The translations under genes and the position numbers were made by a program. A stretch of 64,000 nucleotides of DNA from Candidatus Accumulibacter affinis (GTDB lineage Bacteria > Pseudomonadota > Gammaproteobacteria > Burkholderiales > Rhodocyclaceae): contig JADJOT010000002.1 of NCBI GenBank assembly GCA_016713625.1, positions 521,001 to 585,000 of the forward strand. The letters run 5' to 3'. Below, one piece after another: positions 8,921 through 21,800 of this stretch (position 1 is its first letter; the number at the start of each line of letters is the position of its first letter). The notes beneath the pieces are model-generated. The model saw only the letters and a list, made by a program, of their open reading frames with translations. It was not told the origin of the DNA and did no database searches.

Positions 8921-9871
8921 TCAGTTGTAGTTGACGAAGCCGCCCGTGCTCGACACGCCGTCGGCCAGGATCGTGTCGGCCAGCGTGCGCTGCGCGCTGG
9001 ACGGCAGCGAGGCGTTGGCCACCGGCGTGGCGTTCACACCCACGATGCGCAGGATGCGGCCGTTGTCGCCGATGATCGTGTCGGCGTCCTTGGCGTGGCT
9101 GCCGCGGGCGTTGACGATCAGGTCGTTGCCCGGCGCGCCGGTGCCGCTGGTGCTGGCGCGCGTGGCCTCGCCGATGTCGTTGCGCGTGACGTCGGTGCCG
9201 GCGCCGCCGAACAGCAGATCGCTGCCATCGGGCCGCTGGGTCGCCAGCACCAGGTTGAACAGGTCGGAGCTGCCGCCGACGATGTCGTCCTGGCCGCGGT
9301 TGCCGAACACCACGTCGTTGCCGCCGCCGCCTTCGACATAGTCGTCGGCGTCGTAACGGCCTTCGAAGCTGGCACGCACCTGGAGATCGGCCAGGGAATC
9401 GAGCGTGAAGCCGAAAGCCGCCGGATCGGTGGCCACGGTGCCACGGTTGGCGCCGAAGGTGGTGAAGTCAGTCACCGTCTGGGTGCCGCCGTCCAGGCGC
9501 ACCAGACTCAGCTGGGCCGCCTGCAGGTTGTCGGCGTAGCCGGCCGTGACGTTGGCCGCGCGATAGGGCAGCGTCGCGCCAAGGCCGATGGTGCCGTCAC
9601 CCTGGATCACGTCGTTGCCGAGCTGGCCGAAGATCTCGTCCTCGCCCGCACCGCCGGCGATGTAGTCGTTGCCGTAGCGGTTGGCCGGCGTCGCGTCGCT
9701 GTGATCGAGCAGCTTGATCACGTACTCGGCATGGCCGAGGTTCTTGTTGGTGATCACGCCATTGGCGGTGGGCCGCGCCGCGTAGCGAGGGTCGGCGCCG
9801 GCGTTCACCCAGGGCATGAGCGGATCGATGGCGTTGGCCGGGTTGGCCACGCCGATCATCAGCATGCCGTC
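8921..9871 (-). pseudogene. Giant protein, second piece (RTX repeats, ends at in-frame TGA)
   Basis: About 316 codons continuing from the main frame after a one-base deletion at about 9872-9876 (GGAAC where GGAAAC would restore GGNDGMLMIG). The piece contains RTX motifs (GGAGEDEIFGQLGNDVIQGD, GGGGNDVVFGNRGQDDIVGGSSD) and ends FVNYN followed by TGA at 8921-8923. These repeats bind calcium in type I-secreted proteins. Confidence 0.78.
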
Positions 9872-12800
9872 GTTCCGCCTGGCGTGATGCCGTACAGCAA
9901 CGTGCCGTCGAGCGCACGCATGCGCACGTCGATCGCGTCGGGGTGGTAGCAGATCGCGGCATTGTCGCCGGCGATCGTGTCGTGTCCGTCACCGCTGTCG
10001 ATGCGGTCGTGGCTGTCGAGGCCGCCGTCGACGTTGCTGCCGCCGATCAGGATGTCGTCGCCGCGGCCGCCGTAGATGACGTCCTCGCCCTGCTGGCCCA
10101 TGATCACATCGCTGCCGTCCTCGCCGAACACCACGTCGTTGCCGGCGCCGGTGGTCTTGTCGACGTTGGTGGCTTCGAAGAGCAGGAAGCCCAGCGTCGG
10201 GAAGCACTCCCAGCAGATCGGCCGCAGGCTGATCTCGGGGTCGTAGGGTTTGTTGTTCTTGCACTCGATGCGGCCCTGGTCGCCGAAGACGAGGTCGTCG
10301 CCGGTGCCGGCGTAGATCACATCGTTGCCGCCACCGCCGAAAAGCACGTCGTTGCCGCTGCCGCCGGTGACGATGTCGGCACCGCCATCGGCGTCGTCGA
10401 AGCCGATGGTGTCGATTTTGCAGAGGGTGAACTCGTGCACCGCGAAGACCGGATTGGCAGAGTCGCCCGGCGCAGCCACCAGCCTGGCGTTGTCGCCCAG
10501 CACGATGTTGCTGCCGTCGCCGCTGACGATGCGGTCGGCGCCCGCGCCGCCCAGCACGATGTCGTTGAGGTTGCCGGTGGTAATGAGGTCGTTGCCGCCG
10601 ATGGCGGTGGCCTTGACGGCCTGCCCGGCGACGACGACGTTCCCCTCGAGCGACGCGATGAGGTCGATGTCGGCCGTGCGCACCGGGTTGCCATTGGCAT
10701 TGGCGGCGCTGTTGGTCAGCGCGAAGGTCTCGAGGCCGGGGTTGCCGGCGCCGCCCAGGCGCAGTTCCTCCGACACGTAGTCGATGAGGCCGTGGTCGCC
10801 GAAGACGATGTTGTTGCTGTCCTGCGCCGCCGTGCCGGCCGCCATGGCGCCCAGGCTGGTGCTGGCGAAGGCGTGCAGCGTGTCGGTATCGCCGCCGCCG
10901 AAGATCAGGTCGCGGCCGATGCCGGTGGTGATGATGTCGGCGCCGTCGGCGTTGCCGGTGTCGATCTGCGTCGTCACCAGCAGGTAGGTCAGCGGCTGGT
11001 CGCCGGCCGGGCGTGTCGGCGTGCCAACGACCGCGTTGAAGGTGTCGGCCGTGCCGCCCTGACCGTTGACGAAGGTGAGGACGCGGCCCTGGTCGCCGAA
11101 GACGACGTTGTCGCCGCGGCCGCTGTCGAGCGTGTCGCCATCGCGGCCGCCGAGCAGAATGTCGTCGTGGTCGCCGCTGCGCAGCGTGTCGATGCCGCCG
11201 TCGGCGAACGCGGTCGACACAATGGTGCCGATGGTGAACTGGTGCACCGACCACTGCGTTAGCGGGTCGTCGGCATTGGCCGCCGTGACCTGGCCGCTGT
11301 CGCCGAAGACGATGTTCTTGCCGTGGCCGGCGTTCACTATGTCGCCGGCCATGCCGCCGAACACGATTTCGTTGGCATTGCCGGTGTCGATCCTGTCAGC
11401 GCCGCCCATGCCGGTGGCCAGCGACCAGACGCGGTCGATGTCGTTGGTGCGCGCCGTGTCGCGGCGCGGCGTGCCCGGCAGCGCAGCGGCACGCTCCTCG
11501 GCCAGGTAGTCCACCAGGCCGTGGTCGCCGAAGACGATGTTGTTGCCGTCGAGCGCCACCGTGCCCAGGCTGCTGGCGAAGGTGTTGATGGCGTCGTTAC
11601 CGCCACCGCCGAACACCATGTCGCGGCCGCGGCCGGTGGTGATGCTGTCGTTGCCGTTGCCGAACTCGTTGGCCGCGTCGTTGACCGTGCCCCAGTCGAT
11701 GGACGTGACAAGGCCCAGCACCTGCACCTGGTAGTCGTCGTCGGTCTTGCCAGCCACGGGGTCGCCCACCGGCGTGTTGAAGCCGGTGTCGACGCCGAGG
11801 ATGCGGCCGTGGTCGCCGAAGACGATGTTCTGGCCGGCGCCGGCGTCAATCAGGTCGTCGCCCTGGCCGCCGATGATGATGTCGTCGCCCACTTCGTCGC
11901 TGATTTGGTCGCCCTTGCCCAGCGCCGCGGTGGTGTCCACGCTCTCCAGGCGGTCGAGCGTGACCAGGCCCGCGAGGCCGGTCTCGGTGACGCCATCGTA
12001 GTCGGGGCCGAGGTAGTCGACGAGGCCGTGGTCGCCGAAGACCAGGTCGCTGCCGGCGCCGCCGGCGATCAGGTCGCTGCCGTTGCCGCCGAAGATGCGG
12101 TCCCGTCCGGCGTTGCCGGCGATGGTGTCGTCGTCGCCGTTGGCGACCTCGGCGCTGCGCAGGCTCTGGATGAAGCCGGTGGTGAGCAGCTTGTCGCTGG
12201 CGCTGAATGCGAACTGCGAGTTCGTCGCGTTGCCGGTGGCATAGCCGAAGACGGCCGCGCGGCCGCGCGCTGCCGCCCAGTCGTCGTAGAGGCGGCCACG
12301 CGGCACGTCCTGCGTCACCACACCGTGGTCACCGAAGATCACGTCGTCGCCGGTGCCGCCGTCGATGTCGTCGCGGCCGGCAACGAGGCCGTCGCGCACC
12401 GGGCCAGACGGGCTGGCCGGCAGCGTGCCGACATCCCCGTTGGCCGTGCCGATGGCATTGACCATCACCAGCGTGCGCGTGATCGGGTCAACGTTGAAGC
12501 CCGAGTCGCCGTAGACCAGATCCAGCCCGGCATTGCCGACGATGATGTCGTTGCCCGAGCCACCGGCAAGATGGTCGCCGGCGCCGGTGCCGCGGATCGT
12601 GTCGTTGCCCGAGCCGCCGTAGATCGCGACGCCGAGCGTCGTCGTGTTGACGTCGGCCGTGCTAAACAGCGCGCTGGCGTCGATGACGTCGTCGCCCGCC
12701 TGGCGGAACGGGTTGGCGCGCGGGAAGCGGAACTGGTCGTCGGCCGTGCCGACCTGGTCGAACAGCTTGTTGCCGGGCACGATGTTGTCGGCCCTCGGCG

Positions 12801-15800
12801 TCACCTCGTCGGTAGCGCCGCTGTACCACAGGCCGTCCTGCGAGGTGTCACCGTAGATGACCAGCGGCGAACTGACGCCGCCGCCGCCGGTGACGGTGAT
12901 GCGATCACCGAACAGGCTGCTGCCCCCTGGCGTGACCGCCAGGTTGCCACCGCCGTGCACCAGGGTGATCGTGCCGTGGCGTGCCGGGCCGCGGTTGCCG
13001 CCGGTGCCCTCGTCGGCCGCCTGCAGCGTGCCGGTGATGGTGAGGCTGTCGTTGCCCTCGCCCATCAGCAGGTTCAGCACCTCGATGGTCGACCTGCCGG
13101 TGCTGGCATTGCCGAAGGTGATGCCTCCCGCGAAGGTCGACGGCTCGCCCAGCGCGTTGGTGCCGCCAAAGTTCAGCGTCGGCGCCATATCGAAGCCGGC
13201 AAGCTGGGTGGCGCTCAGCGTTCCCGTGCGGTCCTCGGGGCTGGAATCGTCGTACAGGTTCAGCGTGTCGATCTGGTCGCGTTCGTCGGGCTGCACGCCG
13301 ATCTGTAGCAGACCGGCGTTCAGTTCGGTCGGCAGCACGATGGCCGACACCAGAGCCCGCTCGCCGAGCGTGCCGCCTTCGATGGCCAGCGGCCCGCCCA
13401 ACTGCGACAGCAGGTGCGTCCGCGGCGCGAACACCTTCTGCGTCGTGGTGTCCAGGCCGCTGCTGGCGGGTACGTAGGCCGGGTTGGCGGTGACGGTGAC
13501 GGTCTGCGCCTGCCACCAGTTGGCGGTGGTGAAGGTCAGCGTGGCCGGTGACGTGTTAACCTGACCGTCGGTGTTGACCTGCACCACCACGTCGTGTGTG
13601 GGCGCCGAAGTCAGGCGCACGGCGTAGCTGTCGGTCACCGCCTCGTTGGCGGCGGTGCTCGGGTCGTCCAGCACGACGTTGGTCGAGCCGTTGCTTTCCG
13701 AGACGATGACGCCGGCGGTGTCGTTGTCGTGCACCTGAACGGCGAACTGCTTGACGACGCCGCTGTAGGCGGCCACGCCAGACACCACGCGGTGCTCGAT
13801 GAACGAGCGCTTGAAGGCCTCACGCGTCGCGTCGTCGGTGGCGCGCACGGTGATGTCGATGCCCTGCTGCCAGTTGTCCTTGTTGAAAGTCACGCTGGTG
13901 ACGGCGTTGCCGCCGACGCTCAGGCCCACCTGCGCCGAGTCGTAGACCAGTTGCACGGTCACCGTCTGCGTGCCGGTCAACGCCTGTGCAAGCTTCAGGT
14001 TGTAGCTGTCCTCGATGCCGAAGCTGCCGCCCGCCGGCTGCACCGCCAGGCTGCCCTCGAGCACCAGGGTCTCGTTGTTGGTCTGGGTGATGATCAGGCC
14101 CGGAGCGTCGTCGTCAATGACGCGCACCTCGACGTTGCGTACCGCCGCCTGGTCGAACAGCAGGCGGGTCGCCTCCTGCGCATCCAGGCCGGCCTGCGTG
14201 CTGGCCGGGGTAACGACCACCGCGTCGACCAGGTGGCTGACAGTCACGGTACGCTCGCCTTCGGCAAAGCCATCCTGCGCGCCGTAGACGTAGACGGTCT
14301 GGTCGATGTTCCAGTTGCCGGCGTTGAAGGCGAGCACCAGCGCCCGGTTGGGCTCGGTCGTCGGCTGGCCGTTCACTGGGACGCTGCGGCTGAAGCCCGG
14401 GAGCTGGGCGTCGCGCAGCCACACCGAATCGCCGTTGTTGGGCGCCAGCGACTCGTCGCGCTGCGAGCGCGCGGCCGACACGGTCACGTACACCGTGGTG
14501 CCGTCCGCCGGCGCTACCGCCAGGCGGACGAGGTAGGAGTCGATGGCCAGCGGGTTGCTGGTCAGGCCTTCCTCGACCACCGTGTCGCCGGCCGATTCGG
14601 TGATGACCACCGCGCCCAGGCGCGCCTGCGCCACCGTCAGGTCGATGCCCTCGACGGGCAGGCGGTTGTACAGCGAGTCGGACGAGCTGAGCAGGTGCCC
14701 GATGGCGCCCGAGGCGCCAGCCAGATCCTGCATGACGATCGGTTCGGCGACGTCGCCGCCGACGTTGAAGCTGTCGCTGCCCAGGCCGCCGATGACGCGG
14801 GTGACCACTCCCACCGGGGTGGACAGCACGTAGAAATCGTCGTCGCTCTCCAGACCGTCGACTTCCAGCACCTCGATGTTCTCGAAGCGGACGTTGACGC
14901 CGGCGCCCTTGACGCCGTCTTCGGTGATGACGAAGTTGTCGGCGAACTCGGTGCCCAGCACCACCACCTTGTCAAAGCCCGTTCCGCCGTCCACCGAGAC
15001 CGGCGCGTTGATGTTGTACTGGACGGTGTCGTTGCCCTCGCCGGGGCGCACGTTCATCTGGCCCTGAGTGGAGACTTCGCTGGTCAGCAGCGGCATGGCC
15101 ACGCCGCCGACCGTCCTGATGCTGCCGTCGGCGTTGGTCTGGGCCAGCGCGAAGGCGCGCACGATGAACAGGTCGTCGCCGTCGTCGCCTTCCAGGCGCA
15201 GCTCGGCCTTGTTGCCGTAGACGGTGAACACGTCGTTGCCGGAACCGCCCTGGGCGACGATCGCTGCCGACGCCCCCGCGCTCAGGTAACCGCGCGTGGT
15301 GGCGATGGTGTCGAAGCGGTCGCTGTCCTGCACCATGGGTGTCTTGCGCTGCATACCGAACAGTTGCCCGATCTGGAAGGTGTCGTCACCGCTGCCGCCA
15401 TCGAGCGTGGTGACCGTGCTGTTGTCGTCGGACGCGAAGTAGTCGTTGCCGCCCTTGCCGTAGATCTCGAGACGACCGTTCAGGTTGATGTCGTAGTTGA
15501 TCCGCTGCACCTGCTGCGGCCGGCCGCTAATGGTGCCGCTGCCGTCGCGGACCTGGTTCAGGTCGCCGTGCAGCAGGGCCACGAAGGCCGGTGTATCCGC
15601 CGTCTCGGACGGGATGGCATTCGTCTTGCGCAGCAGGAAGATGTCGTCCACCTGGCCGGCAGCCGTGCTGCCGTCGATACCGTAGATGCTCAGGGTGTCG
15701 ACGCCGTCGGTCCTGGCGCCGGTATCGAGTACGTTGATGACGTAGTTGCGCAGCACGCCCTGCGAGCCGGTGGTATTGACCGTGTAGGTGTCGGTGTCAG

Positions 15801-18800
15801 CCTGGCCGTCCAGCGTCAGGGTGTCGCCGATGCCGGCGGCATTGACCCCCATGCTGCCGAGCTGGTTGACGATGAAGCGGTCCTCGCCGTCGTCGGCCAG
15901 GGCGGCGCTGTCGTTCTGGCTGCCGAACGCCGTGGTGTTGGCGTCGAGGTCGGTCTCGTTGAAGGTGAAGGTGTCGACCTGGTCGTGGCCGAAGATCTGG
16001 GTAAAGGTCTTCGACGTGTTGCCCGCCGACGTGACATGGCCGATGGTGCCACGCAGGTTCATCTGCGTGCCGCGGTCGGCATCGGCATTGACGTCGTCCA
16101 CGGTCTCGGTCTTGAGCACGCGCCGCGTGTCGCCGCGGATGGTGATCGACTGACCCGAGACGACGCGACCGGTCGCCGAAGTCGTTACATTGTCCCCCAC
16201 CCACAGGTCCACCGACAGCGCGGCGGAGATTTCCGCCACTGGCACGGTGGTCGGGGACGCGCCCTCGTCGATGCGCGCCGTGGCGCCACCCAAGGGCAAA
16301 GTGATCAGTTCGAAGTTCTCGGTGTCGGCGAGATTCGTATCGGGAACCGTCAGGCGAATGCGGCCGCTCTCGGCGCGCACGGCCAGCACGTTCATCTCGC
16401 GCGCCGATTCGGTCAGGAACACGCTGCGGCCGGCCTGTGCGAAGACGCGGCCGGTGAACAGTGTCGTCGAACCGTCGGCGTTGGTACGCACGCCGGAATC
16501 GATGTCGAGGTCGTCGTCGGCATCGCCGAGATCGTCGTCGGCGTCCAGGTCGATCGTGCGGCCGACGACGTTGGCCACGTCGCGGACGCGGGTGGAGGTG
16601 GCGTCGCCGTCGTCCTCGGTGGCGGTGTTGGCGTCGAGGATGGAGCCGTCGCGCGCCACCAGCGTGACCTGGCCGATACCGTCCAGACCCTTGGCAACGA
16701 CGCGGTCGATGCTCAGGTCGCCTCCGGTTTCCTCGATGAACACCGAGTGGCCGGCCGAGGCGCGCAGCGCGCCGATGGCGGCGATGCCAGTACCCGCGTC
16801 GAGCAGGTTGGTCTCGAGGAAGTTGCTGCCGGTGCCGATGGACAACTGGGCCGTCAGGGACAGGTTGACGCCGATGACATCTGCCTCCACGTCGCCGCTG
16901 GGCGGCGACAACGGGCTGAGTGCCGGTGCGTCGACGATGGCGCCATTCGGTGCGTCAAGCGTGACGTCGTTGTAGCGCGAGCGGATCTGGCCCACGCGCA
17001 GGTCGGCCAGCGACTCGGTGAAGTCGATGTAGCCGTTGGTGTCGGCATCGATGTGGCCGGTGCCGAAGACGTTGGTGGTCGCCAGCACGTTGACCACGTT
17101 ACTGAGGCTATCCGTGGGCAGCGCCGCGTCGGCGGCATTGACCACGATGTTGCCGGCGCCAACCGTCGTGCCCGCTTCGATGAGGGCGAAGTTGAAGGTC
17201 GTTTCGATGGCCGTGGGGCTGGCGCCATAGGCACCCGGGTCGCGCAGCGGAATGCTGCCCGGGTCGTCCCAGTAGAACACCCGGAAGGTGCCGTCGGGGG
17301 CGTTGGTCGAATCCTGCGGGCTGCCGACGTAGACGCCATCGCGCGGCGCCGAGGACTGCTCCAGGCTGCCCGCGGCCAGCCGGATGTCGGCATGATTGCC
17401 GGCGGACACCAGGCTGACGTTGATCTCGGCGACGGTCGGGGCCGTGTCGCTGGTGCTCTGGCGAACCACGCCGTCCAGGTCCAGGAAGATGCTGCCGCCG
17501 GCAACGGCCCGCAGATCCTCGGGGCGGTTGGTGCTTTCGATGAGTTCAACCCGGATGCGGCTGTCAGCCGTCGGCGCAGGCTTGTCGACGCCGATGCTGC
17601 CCTTCGTGGCCTCGACGTCCAGCAGGTTGGTGCGCACCAGGCCGCTGCCGACGACATAGCCGTTGCTGTCGGACGCGAACGACGCGATGTCCGAACCGTT
17701 GACGATGTCGCCTTCGGTGTTGGTGATGGTCGTCAGGCCGATCGGGTTATTGATCACGCCGTTCAGGCCAATATTCGACACCCCGGTGTTCAGGATGGTC
17801 ACCGCGGTCGGCGACACATCGCGCGTCAGGTTGAAGGTGATGTTGACGGCCGGCGCCTCCAGCATGATGCGGGGGCGAGACGTAGACGACAGCGGATAGG
17901 TGGGCTGTGCACCGATGACGTCGATGCGGTTGATGACCAGGTCCTTCGTCGACGCGTTGGTGATGGTCACCGTGTCATACGTGTCGCGCATCGTGAACAG
18001 GCTCTGGCTGCCGCTGATCACGCCGGTGGTCGGCGCGTCGAACAGCACCTCGCCGGCGTCGTCGTTCACGATGTCGTTGACGATGATGTCATCGTCAACC
18101 ACCGCGCCGGCCATTCGGCTGGCGTTGGGCGCGTCGTCGCGCACCGAGGCGTTGACCGCCTTGAACACGTTACCGGCGGCGTCGATGATCAGTTCCGGGC
18201 TCGGGCCGCTATTGATGATGACGTCGGCGTCCCACGCGATGGTGCGGGTGCGGTCGCCTCCTCTGGATTCGCTGACCGCCGCGTGATCGGCGCGGCCGAA
18301 CAACGCCAGGTTGGGGAAACCGGCCGGGTTGTCCAGGCCGCTGACCGCGAGCGCGGCGGTGTTCAGGTTGCGCGGGCCGGCAACGACCAGCACGTGGGTG
18401 TCGGCATCGACCGTCGAGTTCAGGTCGCTGTCGCCGATGTCCTGCTCGCCCTGCGGCGGAATCAGTGCCACGGCCAGGCCGTCGGACACGCGTTCGACGG
18501 TCAACGAGCCGTGGCGGGCCTGCACATCGACACCGTTGCGGCCTTTCACCAGCGTCGGCGTGGCGGCGGTGCCATCCTTGATGAGCGCGGCCGCCTTCGA
18601 GTCGATCTGCACCTCGGCGTCGGCAAAGGCTTGCGCATAGCCGAACAGGATCGGGCTGTAGGCCTCGGCATCGGCGCGCGAGCGGCCGAACAGGCTGGAC
18701 ACCTGGGCGTCGATGTCGACGGTGTCGGCATCGATCTGCGCGCCGCCGCCGATGGCGACCTGGCTGAGCGCCGGCGTGCCGTCGGTGCCGATGCGCACGC

Positions 18801-21800
18801 TGCCGCCCCAGTCGGAGCCGTCCAGGTCGTCGGCGTCGGCACCCGCACCGACCGCAATCACGAAGGCCTCGGAATTGGTGCGCGAGTTGACGGTGGCGTC
18901 GGTGTAGGCCTTGAAGGCCCGGCCGACAGTGAGGTTGGCTCCGCTGCCCACAGTGGCCAGCGTGTCGTAATCGACATAGGCGGCCGTGTCGGCCCGCGCC
19001 ACGCCGATGCCGCCGCCGCCCTTGGCGATGGCAGTCACGTCCTGCACGGCCCCCGAGGTGGCGCGCAGCAGCAGGTTGCCGCCCACGACGAAGGTGGTGC
19101 CGCTCGCGCTGCCGTTCACCGCGGCGCTGCCGATGTAGGCCGCGGTGTTGGCGTCGTGCACGGCCTTGGCCCGCACGTCGCCCACCTGCAGCAGGCCGCC
19201 GGCGCGGTTGTCGCCGGAAGCCGAGGCGTTGGTGGCCGACAGCGCCACGATGGAGACGTCGCCGCCCGCGTCGACCCGCGTGGCCGCCACGTGTGCATTG
19301 ACGTTGACGGTGGTGGTGACCTTGGCGGTCGGGAAGGCGAAGTCGCCGACACCGCCCGAGCCGCCCTGCACGGTGGCCGACGACAGGCCGTCGCTGGCCG
19401 CCGGCGACACGCTGGCCAACGGCACGCCGCCCGCGCCCAGCAGCTTGTGGGTGGTGCTGGCCGGCATGCTCTGCAGGTCCAGCCGCAGCGCATGGGTGCC
19501 CGCGGCGGCGGAAATGTCGACGCCTTCGATGCCGATGCGGTGGCCCGCGGCCGCGTCCAGCCCGGTCGTGTCCAGGTCGAGCAGCGCGCCGGTGGGCGTT
19601 TCGGACAGCGAGAAGGTCTGCGTCCCGCTGACGGGGTTGGGCGCACGCACGTAGTAGGTGCGGCCGTCCTGCAGTTCGCCGCCCGTGGCGTTGGCCGCCT
19701 TGATTGGCAGCTGGCTCGTCTTGACCAGCGTGTGCACCACCGCGGCAGCGGTGTTCGAGATGTCGCCGTCGATCTCGCGCGGCGTCACGCCGATGTCGCC
19801 GTCGATGTCGGGGTCGTTCCCGTTGGTGCCGTCCAGTGTGTCCGACAGCTGCATCAGGAAATCGTTGATCTTGATGACGTAGTAGGTGTTGCCGGACGTC
19901 AGCCCCGTGATGGCCGAGCCGCCGACCGCGTTGTAGCGCACCGCGTCGCCGGTCTGGAAGCCATGGCCGGTGCCGGCGATCGGGTTGCCGTTGTTGTCGA
20001 GCGTGGCGATGTAGATGCGGTTCAGGCTGTCGACGTACACCGGCGTCGGGTTGTCGCGCCCGTCGGCCGTGGTGTCGGAGGTGACGATCTTGTTGTTGCC
20101 GTCGACCTGCACGTCGACCGTCAGGCTGGAGAAGGTCTTCGGTGCCGGCGCGCGGTAGGTCACGGCCGTGCCTTCGACGTAGGCGGTGCCGCTGGTGGTG
20201 ATGGTGTTGTTGGTCGAGCTGACGTTGCCCGGCGTGAAGGCCTTCAGCCCGGTGGCGGTGGCCGGGTTGGCCTCGGCCGCGCTGGTGAACAGCTTGATCG
20301 TGTAGTCGTCGATCCGGCGCACGTAGTACGGATTGACCGGGTTGTTGGTGTTGTCGGTCGGGTTGTCGTTGGCCAGGCCGATGGTGACGCTGCCGTTGTT
20401 GGCGCCCTCATAGCGCACGGCGTCGCCGGTCACCAGGCGGTGCGGCACGGCGAAGGTGATGGTGTCGTAGGCGTTGTTGACGCCGCTGCCCGCAAAGCTG
20501 GCGCCCAGCGTCAGGCGCGTGCCGCCGGCGACCGGCGTGCCGCGCAGCACGCTGTACTCGCGGCCGTCGCCCAGGCCGCCGATGCTGGTGTTGCCGTTGT
20601 TCTCGTAGGTGACGATCTCGCCCGGGCTCAGCGCGTAGTCGAAGTCGATGGTGTCGTTATTCAGGTTGACGTCGGCGTTGGTGAAGGTGTCCAGGGGCGG
20701 TGCCCCGGTGGCCTCGGCCTTGCCCTCCGCGCGCACGACCACATGGCGCCCGGCCGTGACGGTGGTGCCACCGGCAATGGAGGCGTCCACGTCCGGCGTC
20801 GAACTGACCGTCGCCCCCATCACGCCGACCGATACCGCGCCGCCGCCGAAGCTCTTGGCGGTGGCGTTGCCCTCGGCCCGCTTGAGGGTGGCCAGCACCT
20901 CGACGTCGTTGACGACGTTGATGGTGGCGCTGCCCAGGATCTTGGCTTCGACCGTCGGGTCGACGGTGACCTGCGCCTCGGCGCCCCGGCCGCTGACTGC
21001 GCCGCCTCCGGCGGCGACGACGTCGACCGACGCATCGCTGGTGTGGTCGGCTTCCAGCTTCAGGCTGCCGGCCTTCACCTTGGCGCGCGTGCCCACCTGC
21101 GAGCGCGTCGTGCCGCCCAGGTCGGCCTTGGCGAACATGGCGCCCACTGCAAACGCCCCGAAGGCACCGCCGTCCGCCTCGGCATCGGCTCGCAGCACCG
21201 AATCGGTGTCCAGCGCCACGGTGCCCGACGTCTCGATGTTGGCGTCGTCGCCGATCTGTGATTCGGTGGTGCCGCCGAGCGTCACCACCACCACGCCCGC
21301 CGCGGCGCTGCCGAGCAGGCTGACGCCCAGGCCGACGGCCATCGGGCCGACGCCGTCGAAGGGCAGCGCACGCACGGCGCTGTTGGTGGTCAGCGTCACG
21401 CCGTCGACCGTGGCCGCCGTGGCGGCCGCGTCGTCGACGGTGCCGATGACGGTGTGCGCACCGACGGCCGAGCGCACGTTGCCGCTCAGGTTGACCACGG
21501 TGACGGCCGCGCCCACGCCGGCAAAAACGCCGGCGGCCGCACCGATGGCGGACGTCTTGGCGCCCAGGATCTTCTCGGCCTTCAGGTTGACCTGGTTGGC
21601 CTCCAGCAGACGCGCCCGGTCGCCAGACGTGCCGGCCTCGATGTAGGCATTGACATTGCTGGTGTCGGTGACCACGACCACCGAGCCCGCGATGCCGGCA
21701 AAACCGCCGAGGCCGGCGGTGACGCCGAGCACCGACAATTCCGACCACAGGCGCGCGTCGAGGTTGATGTCGCCGCCCGCATCGACCGTGCCCGCGCGCA

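Noticed and set aside
8921..8923. TGA read as Trp (alternative genetic code)
   Set aside because: TGA at 8921 and at 33555 could both be Trp, but many intact genes here (sapC, bioC, waaC) end at TGA in the expected place, so the standard code applies.
7592..9949. Plus-strand open frame of 785 codons
   Set aside because: Antisense to the RTX region; its Val/Ala/Asp-rich text mirrors the GGxGxD repeats.
7660..12650. CRISPR-like or tandem DNA repeat array
   Set aside because: The periodicity is at protein level (RTX nonapeptides) with varied codons; there are no uniform repeats and unique spacers.
13594..21261. Plus-strand open frame of about 2,555 codons
   Set aside because: It is the antisense of the giant gene. 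Composition is Val/Ala/Arg/His-rich with no domain, and it arises from the GC-rich repeated codons on the other strand.
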